A stretch of DNA of 64,000 bases from Raineya sp. Lineage in GTDB: Bacteria; Bacteroidota; Bacteroidia; Cytophagales; Thermonemataceae. Shown in pieces: positions 8,264 to 16,286 of this stretch (positions are counted from its first letter, which is position 1; every line of letters begins with the position of its first letter). The notes beneath the pieces are model-generated. The model had not been told where the DNA came from. It made no database searches and saw only the letters and a program-made list of their open reading frames with translations. A program made the position numbers and the translations under genes. The stretch covers positions 526,464-590,463 of the forward strand of contig JALONN010000001.1 in NCBI GenBank assembly GCA_025454915.1, given 5' to 3'.

Positions 8264-8333
8264 AAACCTATAAGGTTTAAAATTATGAATGAATTAATTA
8301 TAAAACAAGATTTCTCAAAACCTTATAGGTTTT
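8264..8333. repeat. Inverted pair of AAACCTATAAGGTTT hairpin repeats
   Basis: Two 15-bp near-palindromes, AAACCTATAAGGTTT at 8264-8278 and its exact reverse complement AAACCTTATAGGTTT at 8319-8333, are separated by 40 bp. Each arm can fold by itself, and the two can also pair with one another. They lie between the RluA-type start and the tRNA-His terminator. The structure looks like a small REP-like element; this window has no other copy. Confidence 0.6.
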
Positions 8334-8350
8334 TGTATAAAAATAAAAAA

Positions 8351-8379
8351 GCAAAAAAGCGTTCAAATTGCTTTTTTGC
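8351..8379 (-). terminator. Rho-independent terminator of tRNA-His
   Basis: A perfect 10-bp inverted repeat, GCAAAAAAGC (8351-8360) with GCTTTTTTGC (8370-8379), loop of 9 bases. Read on the minus strand it begins 10 bases after the tRNA 3' end and is followed by TTTTTTATTT, the usual U-tract. Confidence 0.85.
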
Positions 8380-8389
8380 CATATTTTAG

Positions 8390-8464
8390 GGAGAATGATG
8401 GGGTTCGAACCCACGACCTTCGGTGCCACAAACCGACGCTCTAACCAGCTGAGCTACAATCTCC
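8390..8464 (-). tRNA. tRNA-His (GTG anticodon)
   Basis: A complete cloverleaf on the minus strand: D arm GCTC...GAGC, anticodon stem TCGGT/ACCGA with loop TTGTGGC (anticodon GTG), T arm GTGGG/CCCAT with TTCGAAC. The extra 5' base G-1 is encoded and pairs with discriminator C73, the identity element of tRNA-His. Position 5-68 of the acceptor stem is a T-T mismatch. The 3' CCA is not encoded. The tRNA stands alone with its own promoter (8478-8508) and terminator (8351-8379). Confidence 0.95.
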
Positions 8465-8477
8465 GTTTTTTGTGATG

Positions 8478-8508
8478 CAAATATAGAGTGTTTAAAAGTA
8501 ATTGTCAA
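8478..8508 (-). promoter_or_regulatory. Bacteroidota-type promoter of tRNA-His
   Basis: On the minus strand TTG (8508-8506) is followed after 20 bases by TATATTTG (8485-8478), matching the -33 TTG / -7 TAnnTTTG consensus. The -7 box ends 13 bases before the mature tRNA 5' end. Confidence 0.7.
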
Positions 8509-8516
8509 GAAAAAAG

Positions 8517-9725
8517 TTATTTTTTATACAACCATTTTTCAGGATCTAGCTTTTTATCGTTCTTATAGATTGAAAATAAGAGTTCTGGCGTTCCTTCAAG
8601 ATTTAAAACCATGGTTCCTAAAACCTGATTGGCTCGTACTTTTTCGTTTTCTTTGATAGTAATATTTTCAACGGGTTCGTAGATGGTAAAAAAATCGCCA
8701 TGATTAATCATTACACTATAACCTGGTCCCATACGCTCCCTGATAGCCTCAACTCTGCCTTCAAAAACAACTTTAATCTTTGTACCTTGCTTGGACTGTA
8801 TTTTAATTCCAGGATTATCAAAATAGAAATTATTGATAAGCGGATGTTTTTGTTTTCCAAACCCCATTGAAATAAAGCCATTATCAACAGGCCAAGGCAA
8901 ATTTCCCTTGTTTTTAGAAAAAGAACCTGCTAATCGGATTTCTTCGGGACTTGTCAGAACAATATTTTTTGCATTGTCATCACCAGAACTTTTTTTCATT
9001 TCGGCTCTGATAACCGAAACTACTTGGTCTTCAAGGTTTTTGAGTGATTTTTTTTCTTCCTGATATTGTGCAATCAGTTCCGATTCACGTTTGGAAAGAT
9101 CTTTTACTACTAAATCTTGCTCTTGTTTTAGTGTTTCAAGCTCCTGATTTTCAGTGTATAAACTGTTTAAAACCAATGCTTTTTCTTCTCGTTGCTTTTT
9201 GATGGCAATATTTTGCTCTTCCAAATACTTTTTAGTTTTTTCGATTTGTTCCAATTGTTCTTTTCGAGCAGCAGAGTACTGTTTAATAAACTGGGTACGT
9301 CTGAGTAAATCATTGAAATTTTTGGCAGAAATGATAAAATTAAGCTGATTGAATCCTGTACTAATTTTGGAGGCTTCATAAATCATTTTGGCATATTCCT
9401 TTTTTAGATTTTTGAGGTCTTCTTCTAAGCCAATAATAATTTTCTCAGCATCAGTGATGTCTTTTTCAATGAGTGCTATTTCTCGTTGTATGGTAGCCTT
9501 AATATTCTCTCTCTGTTCAATCTGAGCCTTCAAGGCATTGAGTTCGCCTAAAGAACGTTGCTTTTTAGAGCTTGCCTCTTTGAGAATCTTATTGATTTCG
9601 TCAATATTTTTTTGTTTGGCATTTTTCTGTTCTTCTAATTGCTTTTTTCTGTCCTGAGAAAAAACTTCAAAAGGAAAAAAGCAGATAGAGAGAGCAAAAA
9701 TAAAAAATGCAAAACGTATCAACAT
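8517..9725 (-). CDS. EnvC-like murein hydrolase activator (degenerate M23/LytM)
   Basis: 402 residues from the ATG at 9725, which begins the signal peptide (MLIRFAFFIFALSICFFP). A long coiled coil (about 25-240) precedes a C-terminal LytM/M23 domain, the architecture of EnvC-type activators of cell-wall amidases. The metal ligands of active M23 peptidases are missing: HxGxD is NPGIKI and the HxH region reads IYEPVE, while the NHGDFFTIY strand is kept. This fits an activator that opens an amidase and does not cut peptidoglycan itself. It would act in the periplasm at the division site. No ftsEX or amidase gene is adjacent. Confidence 0.85.
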   Translation of the reverse strand: MLIRFAFFIFALSICFFPFEVFSQDRKKQLEEQKNAKQKNIDEINKILKEASSKKQRSLGELNALKAQIEQRENIKATIQREIALIEKDITDAEKIIIGLEEDLKNLKKEYAKMIYEASKISTGFNQLNFIISAKNFNDLLRRTQFIKQYSAARKEQLEQIEKTKKYLEEQNIAIKKQREEKALVLNSLYTENQELETLKQEQDLVVKDLSKRESELIAQYQEEKKSLKNLEDQVVSVIRAEMKKSSGDDNAKNIVLTSPEEIRLAGSFSKNKGNLPWPVDNGFISMGFGKQKHPLINNFYFDNPGIKIQSKQGTKIKVVFEGRVEAIRERMGPGYSVMINHGDFFTIYEPVENITIKENEKVRANQVLGTMVLNLEGTPELLFSIYKNDKKLDPEKWLYKK

Positions 9726-9784
9726 AGAATTTCGGATAATAAGCAAAACTATACTTTTTCAGGGCTAAGTCAAAATTTTAACCC

Positions 9785-10687
9785 TCAAAAAAATATTTCT
9801 TGAGCAAGTCTGAAAGTATTACTATGGGCTTCCACAATATCAGAAAGTCGTTCTGAATAGCCTCCACCCATGCTAATAGCCAAAGGAATCTGATTCTTCT
9901 TACAAAGATTTAAAACAAATTTATCACGTTGTTTACAGCCCTCCATACTGACTCCAAGCCTGCCCAGCTTATCAGTTTCTAAAATATCCACACCAGAAAT
10001 ATAAAAAATAAACTCAGGTTGTTCTTTTTCAATGAGTTGTGGTAATGTTTCATTCAAAATTTTAAGATATTCTTTGTCTTTGATGCCATCAGGTAAACCG
10101 ATATCTAAATCAGAATGCTCTTTTTGGAGAGGATAGTTTTTCTCTCCATGCATGCTGAAAGTAAAAACCTGTGGGTTTTTCTCAAAGATTTGGGCTGTTC
10201 CATTGCCCTGATGAACGTCTAAATCCACAACCAATATTTTTTTGCATAAATGATTATCTATAAGATAGTTACTGGCAATAGCTACATCGTTAAGTAAACA
10301 AAATCCTTCTCCTCTGTTGGTAAAAGCATGATGCGTTCCGCCTGCAATATTCATAGATACACCATATCTCTGAGCATACAAAGCACAGTCAATGGTACCT
10401 TGTGCAATCACAATTTCTCTTTCTACAAGTGTTTGGGATAGAGGAAATCCTGTTTTCCTGATTTCAGAAGGACTTAAAGCTAGGTTTTTAAGTTTGTTCC
10501 AATAACTTTCTTCATGAGTATTGGTGATGTAGCGTTCTAAAACGGGTTCTGGTGAGAAAAAATTGTCTTGTTGGACTGTTCCTTCATACAAGAGTTGTTC
10601 GGGTATGAGTTCGTATTTTTCCATCGGGAAGCGGTGTCCTTCTGGTAATAGGTGTTTGTAAAGGGAGTTCCAAGCTATTTTAAGCAT
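9785..10687 (-). CDS. Histone deacetylase family (class I/II-like) amidohydrolase
   Basis: 300 residues covering the whole arginase/deacetylase fold. Active-site His pair GGTHHAF (His119/His120), zinc ligands in VVDLDVHQGNGT (Asp157, His159) and SGVDILETD (Asp234), and the GGGYS loop are all present, so the enzyme should be an active zinc deacylase. Bacterial members act on acetylpolyamines, acuC-type acetyl-CoA synthetase or unknown amides; the substrate is not evident here. Cytoplasmic. It is probably expressed on its own, separated by about 60 bp from the EnvC-like gene. Confidence 0.9.
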   Translation of the reverse strand: MLKIAWNSLYKHLLPEGHRFPMEKYELIPEQLLYEGTVQQDNFFSPEPVLERYITNTHEESYWNKLKNLALSPSEIRKTGFPLSQTLVEREIVIAQGTIDCALYAQRYGVSMNIAGGTHHAFTNRGEGFCLLNDVAIASNYLIDNHLCKKILVVDLDVHQGNGTAQIFEKNPQVFTFSMHGEKNYPLQKEHSDLDIGLPDGIKDKEYLKILNETLPQLIEKEQPEFIFYISGVDILETDKLGRLGVSMEGCKQRDKFVLNLCKKNQIPLAISMGGGYSERLSDIVEAHSNTFRLAQEIFF

Positions 10688-10838
10688 TTCTGTTTTTCTT
10701 AAAAAAACGTTAAATTCGGATTTTTGTTCTAAAAATAATGATTGAATGAGAAAATGAAAAATAATGAATAAAAGAATTGATGAATGAGAAAATACTTCAA
10801 TGAATGCAATTTAAACTTACCATTTACCATTAAAAAAT

Positions 10839-11861
10839 ATGTCTTTTAATAAACTAGCCCTGATTCGATATAAAACTATTGATGAGTGTCTCAGAAATAG
10901 AGGAAGGAAATGGACTCTCGAAAACCTGATTGAAAAGGTCTCGGAGGCTCTTTATGAATATGAAGGTATTTTAGATGGTGTGAGTAAAAGAACCATCCAA
11001 CTTGACCTGCAAATGATGCGAAGCGATAAACTAGGTTATAATGCACCTATTATTGTGGTAGATAGGAAATACTATACCTATGAAGACAAGGAATACAGCA
11101 TTATGAAAAACAGCCTTTCTTCACAAGATTTGGACAAACTCTCTGATATTGTAAAACTACTCAAACAATTCAAGGGCTTTGATTATTTTGAAGATATCGG
11201 GGCTATGGTAGGGCGTTTGGAAGGGAAAATTTTACAGCAAAAAAATCAGACGCAGGCTTTTATAGATTTTGAAAAAAATGAACTTTTAAAAGGTCTTGAA
11301 TGGATAGACCCACTGCTAAAAGCCATTAAAAACAAAACCTGTTTGGATATTTTGTATCAGTCTTTTAAGGCAAAAGAACCTTCTAAATTTCCTGTACATC
11401 CGTATCTGCTTAAAGAATATAGAAATCGTTGGTTTTTATTGTGTAAGACAGGTAACAGAAATGGTGTAACACTTTATGCCTTAGACAGAATGCATGCCAT
11501 AGAAGAAGATTTGCTTACAGAATACATTGATGCAGAGATAGATGTAATACATTTTTTTGACGATGTGATAGGCGTTACTAAAACAGTAGGGCAGGAGCCT
11601 GTAAATATCATCTTAGAAGTAGATCAGGAGAATATGCCTTATGTACTGACCAAGCCACTTCATTCCTCTCAAAAAATCTTAGAAAAAAATGAAAATGGTA
11701 TGACAATTAGTATTGATGTGGTGGTTAATTATGAACTGGAACGTGAAATTATGGGTTTTGGTGAACACATGAAGGTTTTAGCCCCGAATTTTCTCCAAAG
11801 ACGTATCAAAAAACGATTTGAGAAAAGTTTGTTGAATTATCAAAATAATGAACAGATATAA
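10839..11861 (+). CDS. WYL-domain transcriptional regulator
   Basis: 340 residues. An N-terminal helix-turn-helix-like region (TLENLIEKVSEAL, SKRTIQLDLQMM) is followed by a WYL domain near 170-250, with the ligand/nucleotide-contact segment HPYLLKEYRNRWFLLC and the downstream LYALDRM strand. A C-terminal extension (WCX-like) completes the family architecture. WYL proteins are DNA-binding regulators responsive to nucleic acid or small ligands, common near defence loci and in single housekeeping settings. None of the neighbouring genes points to a defence role. Monocistronic, convergent with the lipoprotein at 11919. Confidence 0.85.
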   Translation: MSFNKLALIRYKTIDECLRNRGRKWTLENLIEKVSEALYEYEGILDGVSKRTIQLDLQMMRSDKLGYNAPIIVVDRKYYTYEDKEYSIMKNSLSSQDLDKLSDIVKLLKQFKGFDYFEDIGAMVGRLEGKILQQKNQTQAFIDFEKNELLKGLEWIDPLLKAIKNKTCLDILYQSFKAKEPSKFPVHPYLLKEYRNRWFLLCKTGNRNGVTLYALDRMHAIEEDLLTEYIDAEIDVIHFFDDVIGVTKTVGQEPVNIILEVDQENMPYVLTKPLHSSQKILEKNENGMTISIDVVVNYELEREIMGFGEHMKVLAPNFLQRRIKKRFEKSLLNYQNNEQI

Positions 11862-11891
11862 AATGAATCAATATTTAGATAAACCTAAAGA

Positions 11892-11923
11892 AATAGAAAG
11901 AGAGTTTTAGCTCCCTTTCTATT
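11892..11923. terminator. Bidirectional hairpin between convergent genes
   Basis: AATAGAAAG-A-GAG / CTC-C-CTTTCTATT with a 6-base loop (one A-C mismatch) lies just after the WYL gene and overlaps the last codons of the convergent lipoprotein gene. T-runs are short, so termination is plausible but not certain. Confidence 0.5.
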
Positions 11924-12353
11924 GTATCTTTCTTAAGACAATATTTCTTTGAATATTAGGAATATAAGGAAATCCACCAACAGTATCTGTTTTAATAGTC
12001 ATTTGATTGGAAGTTAATTCCAGAATATCATAAACAATAGGAGTATTAGTAACATCTGTTTGGGAAGGAGCAATAGTTAGTTTTTTATAATCATCATTCA
12101 TATCCCAAAGTCCAGGTACATCTGATACAAAGAAAGAATAACATTTATTACTTCCTTGACTATCAACAAATACACCACCTTTTTTAAATTCATACCGATT
12201 ATCTAACTCACATGTAGGTGTTGTCATGTCAGAACGGGTAATGGAAAAAATACTCCATTTGCCAATAATAAGTTCTTCTGGGGTGAGAGTTTCTTTCTTT
12301 TTACAAGAAATAAAACAAAAAAACAAAATAAGAGTCAAACTAATATGTTTCAT
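11919..12353 (-). CDS. Lipocalin-like lipoprotein
   Basis: 144 residues. Lipoprotein signal ending at FCFISC; the +2 residue is lysine (CKKK), typical of Bacteroidota lipoproteins that may be surface-exposed. The body opens with ELIIGKWSIFSITRSD, the 'GKW.l' start of lipocalin-like domains, and continues as beta strands (YEFKKGGVFVDSQGS). The family is widespread in Bacteroidota with unknown ligands. It begins 6 bp after the urocanate hydratase stop and may be cotranscribed, though a functional link to histidine degradation is not apparent. Confidence 0.7.
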   Translation of the reverse strand: MKHISLTLILFFCFISCKKKETLTPEELIIGKWSIFSITRSDMTTPTCELDNRYEFKKGGVFVDSQGSNKCYSFFVSDVPGLWDMNDDYKKLTIAPSQTDVTNTPIVYDILELTSNQMTIKTDTVGGFPYIPNIQRNIVLRKIQ

Positions 12354-12359
12354 AAAAAA

Positions 12360-14366
12360 TTAAAATAAGTTCTCTAAAAGCGTATCTTCTACAAAATTAG
12401 GCAAGGTTACTTTGAGTTTGGGTTCTTCTTGCATGGCTCTTTTAATAGCAAAAACGGCTTCTTCGTTTCTTGCCCAGCTTCTTCGGGCAATGCCATTATT
12501 TACATCCCAGTGAAGCATCATTTTCAGCCTTCTTTCACTGTCTTTTGAGCCATCTAACACCATTCCAAAACCACCATTGACTACTTCGCCCCAGCCAACA
12601 CCACCACCATTATGGAGGCTAATCCAAGTTGCTCCTCTGAAAGCATCTCCTACAAAGTTGTGTACTGCCATATCAGCCGTAAAGCTAGAACCATCATAAA
12701 TATTAGATGTTTCTCTGTAAGGGGAGTCTGTTCCTGAAACATCATGGTGGTCTCTGCCGAGTACAATCGGAGCAGAAATTTCTCCACTTAAAATAGCGTC
12801 ATTCAAGGCTTTAGCAATTTTCATTCTGCCTTCTGCATCAGCATACAAGATACGAGCCTGAGAACCTACTACCAAATTGTTTTTCATGGCATCTTTAATC
12901 CAACGAATGTTATCGGCTATTTGCTGTTGTATTTCTTTAGGAGCTTGAGAGTATTGTTCTTCTAAAACCTTGAGAGCTATTGCATCCGATTTAGCTAAAT
13001 CAGCCTCATCTTGGCTCATACACACCCAACGGAAAGGTCCAAAACCATAGTCGAAGCACATAGGTCCCATAATATCCTGAACATACGAAGGATATTTAAA
13101 ATGAATACCATCCTGAGCCATAATATCTGCACCAGCTCTTGAGGCTTCTAGTAAAAAAGCATTTCCATAATCAAAGAAGTAAGTTCCTTTGGCTGTATGG
13201 GCATTGATGGCCTTGGCATGTTTTCGGAGCGTTTCATAAACTTTCTCTTTGAAAAGGCTGGGATTTTCAGCCATAAGGGTGTTAGACTCTTCAAAACTTA
13301 AACCTACAGGGTAATAACCACCTGCAAACGGGTTATGAAGTGATGTTTGGTCGGAACCTAAATCAATATAAATATCAGATTCCAAAAATTTCTCCCAAAC
13401 GTCCACAATGTTACCTAAATAGGCAATGGATACAACTTCTTTGTTGTTCTTAGCCTGATTTACTCTAGTAACTAAATTATCTAAATCATCAATTACTTCA
13501 TCAACCCAACCTTGTGAATGTCTTTTTTCTACTACTTTCTGATTTACTTCAGCTGTAATAGAAATACAGCCTGCAATTTTAGCTGCTTTGGGTTGAGCTC
13601 CACTCATGCCTCCCAAGCCTGCTGTTACGAAGATTTTACCTTCTAAACCTTCACCATTTTTAGATATTTTGCGTCCTGCATTGAGTACAGTAATAGTTGT
13701 ACCATGTACGATTCCCTGAGAACCAATATACATGTACGAACCTGCTGTCATTTGTCCGTATTGAGTGACACCCAAAGCATTGAAACGTTCCCAATCGTCA
13801 GGTTTAGAATAATTTGGAATCATCATACCATTGGTTACAACTACTCTTGGAGCATCTGGATGTGAGGGAAATAGCCCCAAAGGGTGTCCTGAGTACATGA
13901 CAAGGGTCTGCTCGTCTGTCATGGTGGCTAAATATTGCATGGTAAGCAAATACTGTCCCCAATTCTGAAAAACAGCACCATTTCCACCATAAGTAATCAG
14001 TTCGTGAGGGTGTTGAGCCACAGCAGGGTCTAAATTATTTTGTATCATTGCCATAATGGCTGCTGCCTGTACACTTTTGCAAGGGTATTCATGAATGGGG
14101 CGAGCATACATAGCATAGTTGGGGCGAAAACGATACATATATACCCTTCCATATTTTTCGAGTTCTTCAGCAAATTCTTTAGCTAATATTGCATGCTGAG
14201 CAGCAGGAAAGTAGCGTAATGCATTTCTGAGAGCTAATTTTTTTTCTTCAGCACTTAATATATCTTTTCTTTTGGGTGCATGATTTACTTGTGTATCGTA
14301 GGCTTGTATAGAGGGCAATTCTTGAGGAATGCCTTGTAAAATTGCGTCTTTGAATGTGTTGTTCAT
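12360..14366 (-). CDS. hutU: Urocanate hydratase
   Basis: 668 residues from the ATG at 14366; an upstream extension gives no conserved sequence. It converts urocanate to 4-imidazolone-5-propanoate, the second step of histidine degradation, using tightly bound NAD+. The family core is plain: ITYGGNGAVFQNWGQY, MYSGHPLGLFPSHPDAP, VTAGLGGMSGAQPKAA, and the GPFRWVCMS region. It is the longer form seen in Bacteroidota rather than the ~555-residue form of Proteobacteria and Firmicutes. None of hutH, hutI or hutG is in the window, so the pathway genes are dispersed. A TATTTTTG box lies at 14429-14422 on this strand, without a clear -33 element. Confidence 0.95.
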   Translation of the reverse strand: MNNTFKDAILQGIPQELPSIQAYDTQVNHAPKRKDILSAEEKKLALRNALRYFPAAQHAILAKEFAEELEKYGRVYMYRFRPNYAMYARPIHEYPCKSVQAAAIMAMIQNNLDPAVAQHPHELITYGGNGAVFQNWGQYLLTMQYLATMTDEQTLVMYSGHPLGLFPSHPDAPRVVVTNGMMIPNYSKPDDWERFNALGVTQYGQMTAGSYMYIGSQGIVHGTTITVLNAGRKISKNGEGLEGKIFVTAGLGGMSGAQPKAAKIAGCISITAEVNQKVVEKRHSQGWVDEVIDDLDNLVTRVNQAKNNKEVVSIAYLGNIVDVWEKFLESDIYIDLGSDQTSLHNPFAGGYYPVGLSFEESNTLMAENPSLFKEKVYETLRKHAKAINAHTAKGTYFFDYGNAFLLEASRAGADIMAQDGIHFKYPSYVQDIMGPMCFDYGFGPFRWVCMSQDEADLAKSDAIALKVLEEQYSQAPKEIQQQIADNIRWIKDAMKNNLVVGSQARILYADAEGRMKIAKALNDAILSGEISAPIVLGRDHHDVSGTDSPYRETSNIYDGSSFTADMAVHNFVGDAFRGATWISLHNGGGVGWGEVVNGGFGMVLDGSKDSERRLKMMLHWDVNNGIARRSWARNEEAVFAIKRAMQEEPKLKVTLPNFVEDTLLENLF

Positions 14367-14466
14367 GAAAAATAGCAAATTAGATTCTTTAAAATAAAGC
14401 AAAAACTGATTTATATTCAAACAAAAATACAGATCAGTTTTATATAAAAAGATATTTTATGAAAAT

Positions 14467-15528
14467 TTAAACTCTGCTCTTCATGGCTTCAAACATTTGA
14501 ACCAACGTAGATTTTAAATCATACTTGTAGTTCCACTCTGGATAATGTTTTTTAAATTTAGAAACATCAGAAACCCACCAAATATGGTCTCCAATACGAT
14601 TATCTTCTACATAACTATAATTCATCTTATTTCCTGTAATTTCTTCACAAAGAGCAATCCCTTCCTGCATAGAACAATTAGAAAAACGACTACCTCCAGC
14701 ATTATAAACTTCTCCTTGTCTCGGATTCTGATAAAAGTGCCAAAACATATTCACCAAATCCCAAGAATGAATATTATCTCTTACTTGCTTACCTTTATAT
14801 CCAAAAACACTATAATGATTACCTGTGATAGCACATTTCATCAGATATGATAGAAATCCATGTAATTGAGTGCCAGAATGTTGAGGACCAGTCAGACAGC
14901 CTCCTCTAAATATTCCTACATTCATACCAAAATATCTTCCATATTCCTGAGCCACCACATCAGCAGCTACTTTGGAAGCACCAAACAAAGAATGTTTAGT
15001 TTGGTCAATACTCATGGTTTCATCTATTCCATTTTTATAATAAGCATGGTTTTCTGCAATTTCCCAACGAGTCTCAAGTTCCACCAAAGGTAAATAATTG
15101 GGTGTATCCCCATATACTTTGTTGGTGGAAGTAAAGATGAAAACAGCTTTTTCTGTATATAATCTTGTTAATTCTAGGAGATTAAGCGTTCCGTTTGCAT
15201 TGATGGTAAAATCAGTAAGAGGTTCTTTGGCTGCCCAGTCGTGGCTTGGTTGAGCTGCTGTGTGTACAATAAGTTTTATATCACTACCATATTTCTTAAA
15301 TATAGCTTCTACATCTGTATAATTACGAATGTCTAAACTATAATGTTCATAATTATCTACTTGTTTTTGAAGGCGTTCTATATTCCATTGAACAGAGGCA
15401 TCTGTTCCAAATAAAGTTTGTCTGTAGTTATTGTCAATACCAATTACTTTATCAAACTTCTGGCTGAAAAAATTAACAGACTCGCTTCCTATAAGTCCAG
15501 CAGAACCCGTAATAATAGCTATCTTCAT
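14467..15528 (-). CDS. NAD-dependent epimerase/dehydratase, CDP-paratose 2-epimerase-like
   Basis: 353 residues, extended short-chain dehydrogenase fold. The NAD loop is [11 protein letters not shown] and the catalytic Ser/Tyr region is [10 protein letters not shown] with the YxxxK element downstream ([12 protein letters not shown], where Phe stands at the usual Tyr). The stretch [20 protein letters not shown] is characteristic of CDP-paratose/tyvelose epimerase-like proteins. It is the last gene of a five-gene glycan operon and resembles the operon's first gene in length and fold. The exact sugar is inferred only. Confidence 0.7.
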   Translation of the reverse strand: MKIAIITGSAGLIGSESVNFFSQKFDKVIGIDNNYRQTLFGTDASVQWNIERLQKQVDNYEHYSLDIRNYTDVEAIFKKYGSDIKLIVHTAAQPSHDWAAKEPLTDFTINANGTLNLLELTRLYTEKAVFIFTSTNKVYGDTPNYLPLVELETRWEIAENHAYYKNGIDETMSIDQTKHSLFGASKVAADVVAQEYGRYFGMNVGIFRGGCLTGPQHSGTQLHGFLSYLMKCAITGNHYSVFGYKGKQVRDNIHSWDLVNMFWHFYQNPRQGEVYNAGGSRFSNCSMQEGIALCEEITGNKMNYSYVEDNRIGDHIWWVSDVSKFKKHYPEWNYKYDLKSTLVQMFEAMKSRV

Positions 15529-15537
15529 GTTTTAGGA

Positions 15538-16281
15538 TTAATTTAATTCTTTCTTTTTAAAATCACCTCTAGAGAAAAACTTTTCTATAAGACAGTACAA
15601 AAGTATAAAAAAGTATCGACTTCCCATCTCTTTAATTTTAAGTTTTGAGACTCCATACTTTCGATTTGTCCACGAATTAGGTAAAACAGTGTAAGAATAG
15701 CCCCTTACAATGGCTTTTAAAGGTAACTCTAAAGTAAGATTGAAGTGAGGAGATAAAAAGGGTTTTAAGCCTTCCATAGTTTCTTTCTTATATAACTTAA
15801 AAGCATTGGTAGTATCGTTATAACGCATACCTACTGCTACTTTTACAATAAAGTTAGCCAAACGATTAATAATTTTTTTTAATTTGGGATAGTCTATTAT
15901 TTTACCTCCTTTCATGAATCTGCTACCAAATACACAATCGAAGTTGCCCTCAACCATTTTTCTATAAAACTTGACCAAATCCTTTGGGTCATCAGAGAGG
16001 TCAGCCATCATAATAGCTACACAATCCCCTGAGAATCTCTCTAATCCATAGCGGACAGCATATCCAAAACCATTTGGACCTTTGTTGGTGTAGTATTTAA
16101 GTGTATGAATTTCTTTTGATAATTGCTCTAAAATTGTTAGAGTATTATCTTTAGAATTGTCATTTACTACAACTATCTCATGTTGAATTTGCTCTTGTAA
16201 AAGCTCTTGATAAATATTTTGGATTGTTTCTGTAATAGAACCTTCTTCGTTGTAAGCAGGAATAACAATACTTAATTTCAT
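15538..16281 (-). CDS. Family 2 glycosyltransferase (polyprenol-phosphate type)
   Basis: 247 residues. GT-A fold of family 2: SIVIPAYNEEGSI, the VVNDNSKDNT loop, and IMMADLSDDPKD in the place of the DxD motif. The pattern is that of dolichol/undecaprenyl-phosphate sugar transferases, which load a sugar on a polyprenyl phosphate at the inner membrane for later use by GT-C enzymes. A C-terminal hydrophobic stretch (YFFILLYCLIEKFF) may touch the membrane. Two GT-C-like genes directly upstream in the operon are the natural users of its product. Intergenic gaps on both sides are under 10 bp. Confidence 0.85.
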   Translation of the reverse strand: MKLSIVIPAYNEEGSITETIQNIYQELLQEQIQHEIVVVNDNSKDNTLTILEQLSKEIHTLKYYTNKGPNGFGYAVRYGLERFSGDCVAIMMADLSDDPKDLVKFYRKMVEGNFDCVFGSRFMKGGKIIDYPKLKKIINRLANFIVKVAVGMRYNDTTNAFKLYKKETMEGLKPFLSPHFNLTLELPLKAIVRGYSYTVLPNSWTNRKYGVSKLKIKEMGSRYFFILLYCLIEKFFSRGDFKKKELN

Positions 16282-16286
16282 ATTCT

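Noticed and set aside
10743..10793. 13-bp direct repeat TGAATGAGAAAAT in the gap before the WYL gene
   Set aside because: Low-complexity; no palindrome and no match to an operator pattern.
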